From: an uncultured Bacteroidales bacterium
GTDB lineage: Bacteria > Bacteroidota > Bacteroidia > Bacteroidales > Muribaculaceae
Length of the DNA: 64,000 nucleotides
Direction of reading: 5' to 3'
NCBI GenBank assembly: GCA_902779125.1
Contig: CACZAC010000026.1
Location: forward strand, 1 to 64,000
The notes below the pieces were generated by a model. It made no database searches and was not told the origin of the DNA. It saw only the letters and a list, made by a program, of their open reading frames with translations. The position numbers and the translations under genes were made by a program. Positions 9,537 through 18,033 of this stretch are shown piece after piece. Numbering within the stretch: position 1 is the stretch's first letter; every line of letters starts with the position of its first letter.

Positions 9537-10178
9537 ATGAATCAAGACCTTAAAACCGACAAGAATTATGTGATTGCCATCGGACGCCAGTTTGGCTGTG
9601 GTGGTCGTGAGGTGGGCCAGCGTGTAGCCCAACTTCTGGACATCGACTACTATGACAAGCAGTTGTTGCTCGAGGCATCTAAGGCCAGCGGCATCATGCC
9701 CGAATTGTTTGAAGCTGCCGATGAGCGCACGCCCAAGTTTTTCCCAAGCCTATGGCCGCTGAACCTTGCCATGGCGGGGTCCACCTTTACCGGTGACATC
9801 CCCATGAGTGATGACTCCATCTACAAGGCACAATGCCAGGTGATGAAAGACCTGGTGGACCGCAAGCCGTGCGTCATCGTGGGCCGCACCGCCGACTATG
9901 TGCTGCGCGACTATTGCCCCGTCATCAGCGTGTTCCTGCACGCACCCATCGAGGACCGCGTGAAGCGCATCATCGAGCGCGGCGACTGTGACACGCATGA
10001 TGCTGCCGAGAAGCGCGCCGACAAGATAGGCAAACTGCGCGCCGAGTACTACAACTTCTACACCGACAAGTTGTGGGGCCACGCCGACAGCTATGACCTG
10101 TGCCTCGACTCGAGCCTGCTGGGCATCGAGGGCACCGCACAGTTCATCGTCGACTTCGTCAAGCGCCGCCTAGAGTAA
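9537..10178 (+). CDS. Cytidylate kinase-like family protein
   Basis: The predicted protein has 213 residues and starts at the ATG at 9537; the open frame further upstream overlaps the previous gene in another register and is not credible. The N-terminus has a P-loop-like GRQFGCGGREVG (16-27), typical of the cytidylate-kinase-like family (AAA_26) common in Bacteroidetes. Later come VIVGRTADYVL and an arginine-rich lid-like segment (RVKRIIERGD). The family resembles nucleoside-monophosphate kinases, but most members have no tested substrate. It follows a secreted-protein gene by 25 nt. A true cmk is usually distinct from this family. Confidence 0.85.
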   Translation: MNQDLKTDKNYVIAIGRQFGCGGREVGQRVAQLLDIDYYDKQLLLEASKASGIMPELFEAADERTPKFFPSLWPLNLAMAGSTFTGDIPMSDDSIYKAQCQVMKDLVDRKPCVIVGRTADYVLRDYCPVISVFLHAPIEDRVKRIIERGDCDTHDAAEKRADKIGKLRAEYYNFYTDKLWGHADSYDLCLDSSLLGIEGTAQFIVDFVKRRLE

Positions 10179-10295
10179 TACGAAAACTCACTTTTTATAA
10201 TGTGAAAACAATAAATACAATAAGTACAAATTTCTGAGAACCTGCCGCATGTTCAATATACCATAAACAGGGAACACAAGAAGTACGAACAAAAT

Positions 10296-11885
10296 ATGAA
10301 AAAGACATTCTTATTTTTATTAGTCGCTGTTGTGGCTTTATTCTCGGCCCATGCACAGACAAGTGCAGACATGAGCGATGCTGCCAGAACTCGCTTGGAA
10401 AAGGCCATCACACTGATGGACACGGGCATGGCCGAAACGGCTATCGAGATTCTTAACAACCTCGACAAGGAGTACCCCAACAATTACAATGTGCTCTATG
10501 AGATGTGCTATGCCTATTGGGTATTAGGGGAAAAGATGAAGGCTCTGGAAATCCTGAAACGGCTGGAAGATCACCCTGCAGCCACCTTCATGGTGTATCA
10601 CCTAGAGGGTAACTGCCTTGACGAGATGGGCAAACCCAAAGAAGCTATCAAAGCCTATAATCGTGGTCTTGAGCGTTTCCCTGATGCCGCTCTTCTTTAT
10701 GTCGAACAAGGGAGGATTGCCCAAAAGAAAAAGGACTATAATCAGGCTGTCGAGTTGTTCGAGAAGGCTATAGAAGTAGACCCGGGACATCCATCGGCCT
10801 ATTGTTGCCTGGCTATGCTTTATGCCGACTCAGCCGAGCCTTTTTGGGGCATCATGTATGGCGAGGCAGCACGTCTGCTTTGCTTGAACTATGATACTGG
10901 TACCTATGGGAAATGGAGCGCGCAAATAAGCGATCTGATCTATCACATGTATAAAGAGCATATCAACATTACCAACGAGGGTGACTCAACTGTGATCCAC
11001 ACCACGTTTACCAAGATGGATGAGATCAGCATCTCAAAAGACACGTCGCAGGTGTTTTTCCCGTTACCTATGGCATTTGACAAGGAAATGTTGAAGGCAT
11101 CGAAACCCGAGAAGGAAATAACGCTGCAATCCCTCATCGATGTGCGCGGACGGTTCATTGACTCGTTTTATGAGCAGTTCAACGACTACTATGACGTGTC
11201 TATCCTGGATTTCCAACGACAGGTGCGTGAGAGCGGCCATTGGCAGGCCTATAATATGTATCTTTTGGCTCATGGCGATATGGATGCCTACCAGCAGTGG
11301 GAGTCCACCAGTTCCACAGCAAAGGAACAGATAGACGCTTTTGCCCGATGGTATAACGATCACCTGTTCACCCCATCGAACGAACATCCCACACTGAGAC
11401 CCAAGGTGTACCGCCTCATCAATCTTGCCATCCCCGCACGTGAAAACGTCATGAATGCCAAAGACTGCCGCAAGCATAGCGCCGACGCCCTGCGCCTGTC
11501 TCGCTGGTGGCTCGACCAACCGCTTGACACGAATAGTTACATACAACACCAAGTGCAAAATTTCCTTATCATATGGTGTGAGAACTCCGACGAAATAACT
11601 ATAGAAATACGCGACTGCAGCGTTATCGAAAGCCGAGAAGGGATGATGGCCATGGTGTTTGCCATGATTGAATATGGCTTGGAGCACAAGGTGGAGAAAC
11701 TGGGAGAAGAGGGATTTGCCTATGCCTTCAAGAGGACCCTTACCTATCTCGACAAGAACCGTGCAGTGGTTGACGTTCCTGAGCGTGCCGAGGAGTGCCT
11801 GAAGATGACTCCCGAACAACTCGACCAGCGCATCCACGAGGAATACAACATCCCCGAAGTGAGCCGCGAGATGGTCAAACCGTGA
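10296..11885 (+). CDS. Secreted tetratricopeptide-repeat protein
   Basis: This 529-residue protein has a signal peptide ending in FSAHAQ and at least four TPR units between residues 30 and 170 (for example EAIKAYNRGLERFPD and QAVELFEKAIEVDPGHPSAY). The remaining 350 residues are helical and not recognised. Such proteins in Bacteroidetes often act as scaffolds in the periplasm or at the outer membrane. It has its own leader of about 115 nt after the preceding gene. No -7 box of the usual form is visible. It is followed by a gap of about 215 nt. Confidence 0.8.
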   Translation: MKKTFLFLLVAVVALFSAHAQTSADMSDAARTRLEKAITLMDTGMAETAIEILNNLDKEYPNNYNVLYEMCYAYWVLGEKMKALEILKRLEDHPAATFMVYHLEGNCLDEMGKPKEAIKAYNRGLERFPDAALLYVEQGRIAQKKKDYNQAVELFEKAIEVDPGHPSAYCCLAMLYADSAEPFWGIMYGEAARLLCLNYDTGTYGKWSAQISDLIYHMYKEHINITNEGDSTVIHTTFTKMDEISISKDTSQVFFPLPMAFDKEMLKASKPEKEITLQSLIDVRGRFIDSFYEQFNDYYDVSILDFQRQVRESGHWQAYNMYLLAHGDMDAYQQWESTSSTAKEQIDAFARWYNDHLFTPSNEHPTLRPKVYRLINLAIPARENVMNAKDCRKHSADALRLSRWWLDQPLDTNSYIQHQVQNFLIIWCENSDEITIEIRDCSVIESREGMMAMVFAMIEYGLEHKVEKLGEEGFAYAFKRTLTYLDKNRAVVDVPERAEECLKMTPEQLDQRIHEEYNIPEVSREMVKP

Positions 11886-12034
11886 CAATGCACCATCCGC
11901 AATCATGACACTCTATATGGACGATATGTCCGTCACTGTTAATGAACGGGAACTCCATTAAGAGAAAATTACATCAAAAGAGCCGTCCCCTTTTTACCCT
12001 TTTTGCGTTTTCACATCTTTTAGGATGGAAAGGT

Positions 12035-12065
12035 TGTGGGAATGCGGGATTATGTGTAAATTTGG
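12035..12065 (+). promoter_or_regulatory. Promoter of the AAA-CYTH gene
   Basis: TTG (12035-12037) and TAAATTTG (12058-12065) are 20 nt apart, a full match to the Bacteroidetes consensus. Transcription should start near 12072, about 30 nt before the ATG. Confidence 0.75.
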
Positions 12066-12102
12066 CGTTCTTTTTTGTGAAACCCGCATTATCAATTAGA
12101 AG

Positions 12103-13200
12103 ATGACTGATAAGATCACCAATAAAATCACTAAGATTGTGTTGACCGGCGGCCCTTGCGCCGGCAAGACGACGGCAATGGCACAGATTATCGAGCACTT
12201 CAGCAGCCTTGGTTTCCAGGTGTTTGCCATTCCCGAGGTGCCCACGATGTTCAGCAGCGCCGGTATCAACTACCTGACTCATAACAAGGCCCTATTCTTC
12301 GAGGCCGAGAAATCGACATTGAACATCCAGTTGGCGCTTGAGGACCACTTCGCCAAGATGGCTGCCCAGTGCAGCAAGCCCGTTCTCATCGTGTGCGACC
12401 GCGGCACGATGGACATCAGCGCATACGTGTCGCCCGAAATCTGGGAGGCACTGACCGAGGAGATGGGCACCAACACCGTGAAGCTGCGCGATGCCCGCTA
12501 CGAGGCCATCCTGCACATGGTGACCGCTGCCGCTGGCGCCGAGCAGTTCTACACCAACGAGAACAACAAGTTCCGCAGCGAGGACGTTGAGATGGCACGT
12601 GAACTCGACCGCAAGGTGTTGAGCGCCTGGACGGGACACCCCCACCTGCGCGTCATCGGCAACCACATGGACTTTGACGACAAGCTGCGCCAGGTGCTCA
12701 ACGAGATTTCGACCGTGCTGGGCGTTCCCAGTCCCATCGAGAAGGAGCACAAATACATCGTCGAGGTCACGGGCGATATTCCCGACTATACCGAGAGCGA
12801 AATCACCCAGACCTATCTGCTGAGCGAGCCCGGCACCGAGATGCGCGTGCGCAAACGCGGTTGGCAGGGCAGTTACGTCTATTTCCAGACCATCAAGAAG
12901 ACCGTGAGCAGCGACAAGCAGATTGAGACCGAACGTCGCATCACCGCCCAGCAATATGTGGACCTGCTGCAGCTTGCCGACCCCAACCGCAAGCCCATCA
13001 GCAAGATGCGCAAGTGCTTCGTGTGGAAGAACCGCTACTTCGAGCTGGACACCTACATCGAGCCCAAGCTGGGCATGCAGATTCTGGAACTCGAGGGCGT
13101 CAAAGAAGGTGACAAAGTGGAATTCCCGCCGTTCATCAAGGTCATCGAGGACATCACCGGCAACGAGAAGTACTATAACTACCAACTGTCGCTGAGGTAA
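12103..13200 (+). CDS. AAA-type ATPase fused to a CYTH (triphosphate tunnel) domain
   Basis: The 365-residue protein has a P-loop NTPase domain (AAA_28 type) with Walker A GGPCAGKTT (16-24) and a Walker-B-like segment VLIVCDRG (94-101). The C-terminal half (about 210-365) starts with EKEHK (213-217), which fits the ExExK signature of CYTH enzymes. The tract of alternating charged strands that follows (MRVRKRG, ETERRI, ELDTYIEP, LELEG) fits a triphosphate tunnel. The same two-domain arrangement is known in the animal protein TTD14, which binds GTP and phosphoinositides. The bacterial function is not established; hydrolysis or sensing of a nucleotide or polyphosphate is plausible. It is monocistronic, between its own promoter and a strong terminator. 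Confidence 0.88.
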   Translation: MTDKITNKITKIVLTGGPCAGKTTAMAQIIEHFSSLGFQVFAIPEVPTMFSSAGINYLTHNKALFFEAEKSTLNIQLALEDHFAKMAAQCSKPVLIVCDRGTMDISAYVSPEIWEALTEEMGTNTVKLRDARYEAILHMVTAAAGAEQFYTNENNKFRSEDVEMARELDRKVLSAWTGHPHLRVIGNHMDFDDKLRQVLNEISTVLGVPSPIEKEHKYIVEVTGDIPDYTESEITQTYLLSEPGTEMRVRKRGWQGSYVYFQTIKKTVSSDKQIETERRITAQQYVDLLQLADPNRKPISKMRKCFVWKNRYFELDTYIEPKLGMQILELEGVKEGDKVEFPPFIKVIEDITGNEKYYNYQLSLR

Positions 13201-13240
13201 CCTATCTGATGACAGCGGCAGAGCCACGGCATACAAAACC

Positions 13241-13282
13241 AACAAAAAATCCCCTGGGCGTTGCTCAGGGGATTTTTTGTTA
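13241..13282. terminator. Strong bidirectional terminator between convergent genes
   Basis: AACAAAAAATCCCCTG and CAGGGGATTTTTTGTT form a perfect 16-bp stem with a 9-nt loop, with an A-run before and a T-run after. It ends the plus-strand AAA-CYTH gene and the minus-strand FKBP gene. Confidence 0.92.
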
Positions 13283-13299
13283 ACTGGTCTGATGATTTG

Positions 13300-13836
13300 T
13301 TAGTTGGCCTTGTATTTGTAGATGTCGACAAGTTTCATGTGAAAGACGAGGTTGCTGTAAGGCAACAACTCGTCGGACATCTTAGTAGAGCCGTAACCCT
13401 GGGGATAGGGCACGATGACCGTGCAACTGTCTCCCACATGCATGCGTGTGAGGGCAATCATCCATCCTTCGACATTACCGTTAACAACCGTGCGGTAGAT
13501 GCTGTCTGCCGGGTATGTATTGTCATAAGACGAGTCCACCAGCGTGTCGTTATACAGGTTGAGCTGATATTTCACATCAACCGTCGACGTAATTAGCGGC
13601 TTGAGGTTGTTGCGGGTCTTCATCGTGTCGTTGTGCCAGCGCATGAGCACCTGGGCCGAAGGATCCCAAGCAGCCTTCACTACCGTGTATTGTCCCGATG
13701 CCGCCTGCTTCTGATACCACTCTTCGTTTTTCTCGCGCCAGCTCTTATACTGGTCCTCGACGGTTTTGCCCAGACAGGAGTCAAGCATCGTGATGGCGAC
13801 AACAGCCATGATGACGGTATACAAAAACTTCTTCAT
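13300..13836 (-). CDS. FKBP-type peptidyl-prolyl isomerase lipoprotein
   Basis: The 178-residue protein has a lipoprotein signal ending in MLDSC (Cys21). The C-terminal half has the FKBP fold signature EGWMIALTRMHVGDSCTVIV followed by PYPQGYG, the conserved pocket region of FKBP isomerases. It should assist folding of proteins in the periplasm or at the outer membrane. The segment between 30 and 80 is charged and probably a linker. It shares a terminator with the convergent gene and lies 55 nt after the glycyl-tRNA synthetase start-side gene order, separated by a short 7-bp repeat array. Confidence 0.87.
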   Translation of the reverse strand: MKKFLYTVIMAVVAITMLDSCLGKTVEDQYKSWREKNEEWYQKQAASGQYTVVKAAWDPSAQVLMRWHNDTMKTRNNLKPLITSTVDVKYQLNLYNDTLVDSSYDNTYPADSIYRTVVNGNVEGWMIALTRMHVGDSCTVIVPYPQGYGSTKMSDELLPYSNLVFHMKLVDIYKYKAN

Positions 13837-13853
13837 AATCTTCTATAAAGCTG

Positions 13854-13881
13854 TTAGCCTTTAGCATTTAGCTATTAGCCC
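13854..13881. repeat. 7-bp tandem repeat, four units
   Basis: The units TTAGCCT, TTAGCAT, TTAGCTA and TTAGCCC follow one another without gaps. It lies between the FKBP and glycyl-tRNA synthetase genes and resembles the 7-bp arrays at 19293-19334 and 49925-49945. Confidence 0.75.
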
Positions 13882-13891
13882 AGATGAATAA

Positions 13892-15436
13892 TTACATGAG
13901 CTTGCGCAGGACGTTGTTCAGGCTGCACTCGCGGGCGAGGATGGCGGGCAGGTCGGCGATGGCGACGCGCTCCTGCTGCATAGTGTCACGGTCACGCAGG
14001 GTGACGGTGTTGTCCTCCAGAGTCTGGCCGTCGACGGTGATGCAATAGGGGGTTCCGATGGCATCCTGGCGGCGGTAGCGCTTGCCCACGGTGTCCTTGT
14101 CCTCGTAGTGGCAGGCGAAGTCGAACTTGAGCATATTCATAATCTCGTGAGCCTTCTCGGGCATGCCGTCCTTGCGGACGAGCGGCAGGATGGCGCACTT
14201 GATGGGGGCCAGGGCCTTGGGCAGATGGAGCACCACGCGGGTGTCACCGCCCTCAAGTTGCTGCTCCTCGTAGCTGGAGCACATCACCGAGAGGAACATG
14301 CGGTCCACACCAATCGAGGTCTCGATGACGTAAGGGGTGTAGCTCTCGTTCAGCTCAGCGTCGAAGTACTGAATCTTCTTGCCCGAGAACTTGGCGTGCT
14401 GGCTCAGGTCAAAGTCGGTGCGGCTGTGGATACCCTCCACCTCCTTGAAGCCGAACGGCATCTTGAACTCGATGTCGGTGGCGGCGTTGGCATAATGAGC
14501 CAGTTTCTCGTGGTCATGGAAGCGGTACTTCTCGTCACCCAGCCCAAGGGCCTTGTGCCAGCGCAGACGCGTTTCACGCCAGAAGTCGAACCACTTCAAC
14601 TCCTCACCGGGACGTACAAAGAATTGCATCTCCATCTGCTCAAACTCGCGCATACGGAAGATGAACTGACGAGCAACAATCTCGTTGCGGAAGGCCTTTC
14701 CAATCTGTGCGATGCCGAAGGGGATGCGCATGCGGCCGGTCTTCTGGACATTCAGGAAGTTCACAAAGATGCCCTGTGCGGTCTCGGGACGCAGATACAC
14801 GTCCATCGTCGAGTCGGCGCTGCTGCCCATCTGGGTCTTGAACATGAGGTTGAACTGACGCACGTCGGTCCAGTTCTTGGTACCGCTCACGGGGTCAACA
14901 ATTTCATAATCAACGATAATCTGCTTCAACTCGGCGAGGTCGTTATCGTTCATCGCCTTCTCGTAGCGGGCGTGCAACTCGTCACGCTTCTTTTGGTTCT
15001 CAAGGACACGGGGATTGGTGGCGCGGAACATCGCCTCGTCGAACTTGTCGCCGAAGCGCTTGGCGGCCTTCTCACACTCCTTGTTCATCTTCTCCTCAAT
15101 CTTGGCAATCTCATCCTCGATGAGCACATCGGCGCGGTAGCGCTTCTTGCTGTCGCGGTTGTCAATCAAGGGGTCGTTGAACGCGTCAACGTGGCCCGAA
15201 GCCTTCCAGATGGTGGGGTGCATGAAGATGGCGCTGTCGATGCCCACGATGTTCTCGTGCAGCAGGGTCATTGCCTCCCACCAGTAACGCTTGATATTGT
15301 TTTTCAGCTCTACGCCGTTCTGTGCATAGTCATACACCGCGCCCAAGCCGTCATAGATTTCACTCGAAGGGAACACAAAGCCATATTCCTTGGCGTGCGA
15401 CACGATTTTCTTGAAAACGTCTTCCTGTTTTGCCAT
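13892..15436 (-). CDS. glyS: Glycine--tRNA ligase (alpha2, single-chain type)
   Basis: The protein has 514 residues from the ATG at 15436 (AKQEDVFKKIVSHAKEYGFV); upstream in-frame codons lie in the AT-rich leader and are rejected. It is a class II synthetase of the dimeric, eukaryote-like type. The class II core is visible: motif 1 region before RPETAQGIFVNF, motif 2 FRNEIVARQFIFRMREFEQM and motif 3-like GVDRMFLSV. The anticodon-binding domain (about residues 400-514) contains LAPIKCAILPL. It charges tRNA-Gly in the cytoplasm. The length is usual for the family. Its promoter at 15479-15509 overlaps a 10-bp inverted repeat. Confidence 0.95.
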   Translation of the reverse strand: MAKQEDVFKKIVSHAKEYGFVFPSSEIYDGLGAVYDYAQNGVELKNNIKRYWWEAMTLLHENIVGIDSAIFMHPTIWKASGHVDAFNDPLIDNRDSKKRYRADVLIEDEIAKIEEKMNKECEKAAKRFGDKFDEAMFRATNPRVLENQKKRDELHARYEKAMNDNDLAELKQIIVDYEIVDPVSGTKNWTDVRQFNLMFKTQMGSSADSTMDVYLRPETAQGIFVNFLNVQKTGRMRIPFGIAQIGKAFRNEIVARQFIFRMREFEQMEMQFFVRPGEELKWFDFWRETRLRWHKALGLGDEKYRFHDHEKLAHYANAATDIEFKMPFGFKEVEGIHSRTDFDLSQHAKFSGKKIQYFDAELNESYTPYVIETSIGVDRMFLSVMCSSYEEQQLEGGDTRVVLHLPKALAPIKCAILPLVRKDGMPEKAHEIMNMLKFDFACHYEDKDTVGKRYRRQDAIGTPYCITVDGQTLEDNTVTLRDRDTMQQERVAIADLPAILARECSLNNVLRKLM

Positions 15437-15478
15437 TTTTTTATTGTATTGTTTTGTTATTGTTTTTATTACAAGCTG

Positions 15479-15520
15479 CAAAGGTACAATTTTTCTAGCA
15501 AAGCGACAATGCTTTGCTAG
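15479..15520 (-). promoter_or_regulatory. glyS promoter overlapped by an inverted repeat
   Basis: On the minus strand, TTG (15507-15509) and TACCTTTG (15479-15486) are 20 nt apart. A perfect 10-bp inverted repeat, CTAGCAAAGC and GCTTTGCTAG (15495-15504 and 15511-15520), spans the -33 box. It could be an operator or a cruciform. The -33/-7 match is strong; the role of the palindrome is inferred. Confidence 0.7.
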
Positions 15521-15532
15521 ATATTAGGGATA

Positions 15533-15658
15533 TTTAACGGAGAAAACGGAAAGGACGGATAGCACGGAGGGGACGGATAGCACGGGCAGGACGGTGTAAC
15601 GGGCGGGAGAGTCCCGTTATATCCGTTATATCCGTTAAGTCCGTTATTTCCGTTATTA
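15533..15658. repeat. Facing arrays of 9-bp phased repeats
   Basis: Seven 9-bp units ending in ACGGA or a close variant (15533-15595) are followed by five 9-bp units beginning with CCGTT (15614-15658). The second array is the reverse complement pattern of the first, so the two face each other. The last units run up to the stop codon of the MBOAT gene. Related 9-bp units (CCGTTTTAT) occur at 49949-49966. Confidence 0.8.
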
Positions 15659-17131
15659 GAACTGCGAGTAGAGGAAGGGCTGGACGGTGGCGCTGGCGAA
15701 CTGGAGGACGAGCTGGATGAGGACGATGAAGGAAACGAGCTTGACCCACCAGGGGGCAGCGATAAAGCGGTTGCGCAGGTCATCCCAGGTGTGACGGGGC
15801 ACGAAGTGCAGCCCAAAGATGATGGCCAGCATGATGCACCAGGTGCTGCGGCGCGCCAGGAAAACGGGCAGATAAGCCCACTCAAAGTCGGTGAGAATGC
15901 CCCTGATGACCTGATCGGCAGCATGGAACGAATTGGCTCGGAAGAATATCCACAGGAAGGATACAAAACTGAAGGTCAACAGCCACGAAACAAAGCGCGT
16001 GAAACGCGTGCTGGCGATGGTGTCGAGCCAGGGCTTGCACAACTTGTGAACGCACAGGGCAATGCCGTGACCTGCGCCCCAAACGACGAAGGTCCATGCC
16101 GCTCCGTGCCACAAGCCGCCCAGTAGCATCGTAATCATGAGGTTGATGTGCTGACGCACCTTGCCCTTGCGGTTGCCTCCCAAGGGGATATAGACGTAGT
16201 CACGCAGCCATGTGGAAAGCGTAATGTGCCAGCGGTGCCAGAACTCAGTGACGTTCAATGCACGGTAGGGATAGTTGAAGTTGATGCCCAAATCAAAGCC
16301 CATGATGCTGCCCAAACCTATCGCCATGTCGCTATAACCTGAGAAATCACAATAAATCTGCATCGTGAAGCCCAAGACCGCCATCAACAATTCAAAACCC
16401 GTGTAACCACCGGGATTGCCAAAGGCGATATTGTTGTACTGGGCGATGTAGTCGGCAAAGAGCGCTTTCTTCATGATACCCAGCATGACGAGGAAAAGTC
16501 CGCCATAAATCATCTCGCGGGTAGCAGGCTTATTCTGCTGCAACTGCGGCATGAAGTCGCGCGCCCGCACGATGGGACCCGCTACCAGGCAGGGGAAGAA
16601 CGAAAGGAAGAAAAGGTACTCAATATAATCATCGACCGGCTGAATCTTTCCCTTATACACATCCACTACATAGCTGATGGTGCGGAACGTGTAGAACGAG
16701 ATGCCCACAGGCAGAATCAGGTCAAGAGGCTGGAAATTGCCTCCGATAATCGCCTCAAGGTTAGCCATGACGAAGTTGCTGTACTTGAAGAACAGCAGAA
16801 TGCTGAGCGAGAGCACCAACGATACGGTGAGCGCCACACGCCGCTCGGTGCGGTTCTTGCTCGACTCAATGAACTGTGCCAGCCACCAGTCGATATAGGA
16901 GGTCACCACCAGCAGCAGGAAAAACCATCCACTGGACTTGTAGAAGAAGAAAAGACTGAATGCAACGACAAACAGCATCATCTTGACGCGACGCTGCTTG
17001 ATGAGGGCATATATCGGCAGGAACACCATGAACAGCAGCCAGAACAGGCCGCTGGTGAACAGCATGGGCTCGTCACGGCTGAAGGTGAGCAGTGACAGCA
17101 GATGGGTGATATCTATGGAACAAAGCGGCAT
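15656..17131 (-). CDS. MBOAT-family membrane O-acyltransferase (AlgI-like)
   Basis: The 491-residue protein has about ten membrane segments and the AlgI/DltB-type MBOAT pattern, including FGYSDMAIGL-like CDFSGYSDMAIGLG, ALNVTEFWHRWHITLSTWLRDY and the catalytic-histidine region GGLWHGAAWTF. Such proteins move acyl (usually acetyl) groups across the inner membrane to a sugar polymer. The start is 5 nt after the stop of the upstream SGNH hydrolase gene, so the pair is translated together; the SGNH protein probably completes acyl transfer in the periplasm. The substrate is unknown, since no polysaccharide synthesis genes are nearby. A second, unrelated-looking pair lies at 45068-47443. Confidence 0.9.
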   Translation of the reverse strand: MPLCSIDITHLLSLLTFSRDEPMLFTSGLFWLLFMVFLPIYALIKQRRVKMMLFVVAFSLFFFYKSSGWFFLLLVVTSYIDWWLAQFIESSKNRTERRVALTVSLVLSLSILLFFKYSNFVMANLEAIIGGNFQPLDLILPVGISFYTFRTISYVVDVYKGKIQPVDDYIEYLFFLSFFPCLVAGPIVRARDFMPQLQQNKPATREMIYGGLFLVMLGIMKKALFADYIAQYNNIAFGNPGGYTGFELLMAVLGFTMQIYCDFSGYSDMAIGLGSIMGFDLGINFNYPYRALNVTEFWHRWHITLSTWLRDYVYIPLGGNRKGKVRQHINLMITMLLGGLWHGAAWTFVVWGAGHGIALCVHKLCKPWLDTIASTRFTRFVSWLLTFSFVSFLWIFFRANSFHAADQVIRGILTDFEWAYLPVFLARRSTWCIMLAIIFGLHFVPRHTWDDLRNRFIAAPWWVKLVSFIVLIQLVLQFASATVQPFLYSQF

Positions 17132-17136
17132 AACTG

Positions 17137-17943
17137 TTATACTGGTGGCTGATAAATGACAATGTGCGATGCGCGGGTGGTCGTCTCGCTAGGATAGTTC
17201 AGACGGATGGGATGGGCAGCATTGGTACCCATCCACTTAATGACACGGTCCATCCATTGATGGGCCGACGCACGTGTGGGATGTGCGCCATCGCGGCTGC
17301 GCTCGAAATGATCCTTGGCGCTCAGGTAGAAACAGCCCTTGCCCAGATTCTCGGCCAACAGGTCGTTGATGCCGGTATCCTGGTCCCAGTTGGGCGGGCC
17401 AATCCACAGATAAGGCAAGTTCCCTATCTCGGCAAGCAACTTCTTGACGTAGGCTTTGCGGGCGTTTTTGATGTCGGGGACATACAATTCGTTGGCACCC
17501 AGGCACACCATGACATAGTTGGGGTGATACTTGTTGATAAGTTCGGTGAGACGTCCCGACTGCGCCCAGCACAGCGTTGAACTGCTGTACCAGATGACCT
17601 CGATGAGTTTGTGTCCACTCTTGTCACAATAGGCGGCAAGTCGTGGTGCCAAGCCCTCCAGCATCGAGTCGCCGAAGAAGAGGATGGTCTTAGCCGTGGT
17701 GTCCACCGGGGCGCGCCACGCCTTGGGGTCTTGCTCTCCATCAGTTGAGGATTCTTCGGTCTTGGTGCTGTCAACTGCAGTGGTATCGTTGATTGCAAGG
17801 AGTGTTTTCATGCTTCGGGCAAAGGAACCCGTCTTGATGTCCACACCAGCGACACTGAAGCCGTCCGGCCAAAAAGACAAGACGGCAAAAAACGCAAAAG
17901 CAGCCAGCAAAAGGGCCAACAAGCCCCAGTAAGGTTTATTCAT
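17137..17943 (-). CDS. SGNH/GDSL-family hydrolase or acyl-transfer partner, membrane anchored
   Basis: The 268-residue protein has one N-terminal membrane segment (5-24), a Ser/Thr-rich linker to about 80, and an SGNH domain. Key residues are visible: Ser93 in FGDSMLEG, Asn151 in LGANEL, and Asp218/His221 in DGAHPT, which form the usual triad and oxyanion hole. It should act in the periplasm as an O-acyl esterase or transferase with the MBOAT protein encoded 5 nt downstream. It is preceded by the terminator of the muropeptide operon, so the pair is a separate transcription unit. Confidence 0.85.
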   Translation of the reverse strand: MNKPYWGLLALLLAAFAFFAVLSFWPDGFSVAGVDIKTGSFARSMKTLLAINDTTAVDSTKTEESSTDGEQDPKAWRAPVDTTAKTILFFGDSMLEGLAPRLAAYCDKSGHKLIEVIWYSSSTLCWAQSGRLTELINKYHPNYVMVCLGANELYVPDIKNARKAYVKKLLAEIGNLPYLWIGPPNWDQDTGINDLLAENLGKGCFYLSAKDHFERSRDGAHPTRASAHQWMDRVIKWMGTNAAHPIRLNYPSETTTRASHIVIYQPPV

Positions 17944-17972
17944 TGATAGTTAATGTAATCGTGTGCTAAATT

Positions 17973-18024
17973 CCAGGGGAACGGTTCCCTCGCACGGTTA
18001 TCGAATAGAAAACCGTCCCCCAGG
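17973..18024 (-). terminator. Terminator-like hairpin after the muropeptide operon
   Basis: CCAGGGGAACGGTT and AACCGTCCCCCAGG pair over 14 positions with two mismatches. The hairpin lies 10 nt beyond the dipeptide epimerase stop. No long T-run follows. Confidence 0.65.
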
Positions 18025-18033
18025 ATGAAAGTG

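Noticed and set aside
12292-13245. 317-codon frame antisense to the AAA-CYTH gene
   Set aside because: The plus-strand gene has clear Walker A and ExExK motifs; the antisense frame has none.
14108-15520. 470-codon frame antisense to glyS
   Set aside because: It is a shadow of the synthetase gene; the composition is valine- and leucine-rich without any motif.
15533-15658. Possible CRISPR array
   Set aside because: The units are only 9 bp, contiguous and without spacers; no cas genes are in the window.
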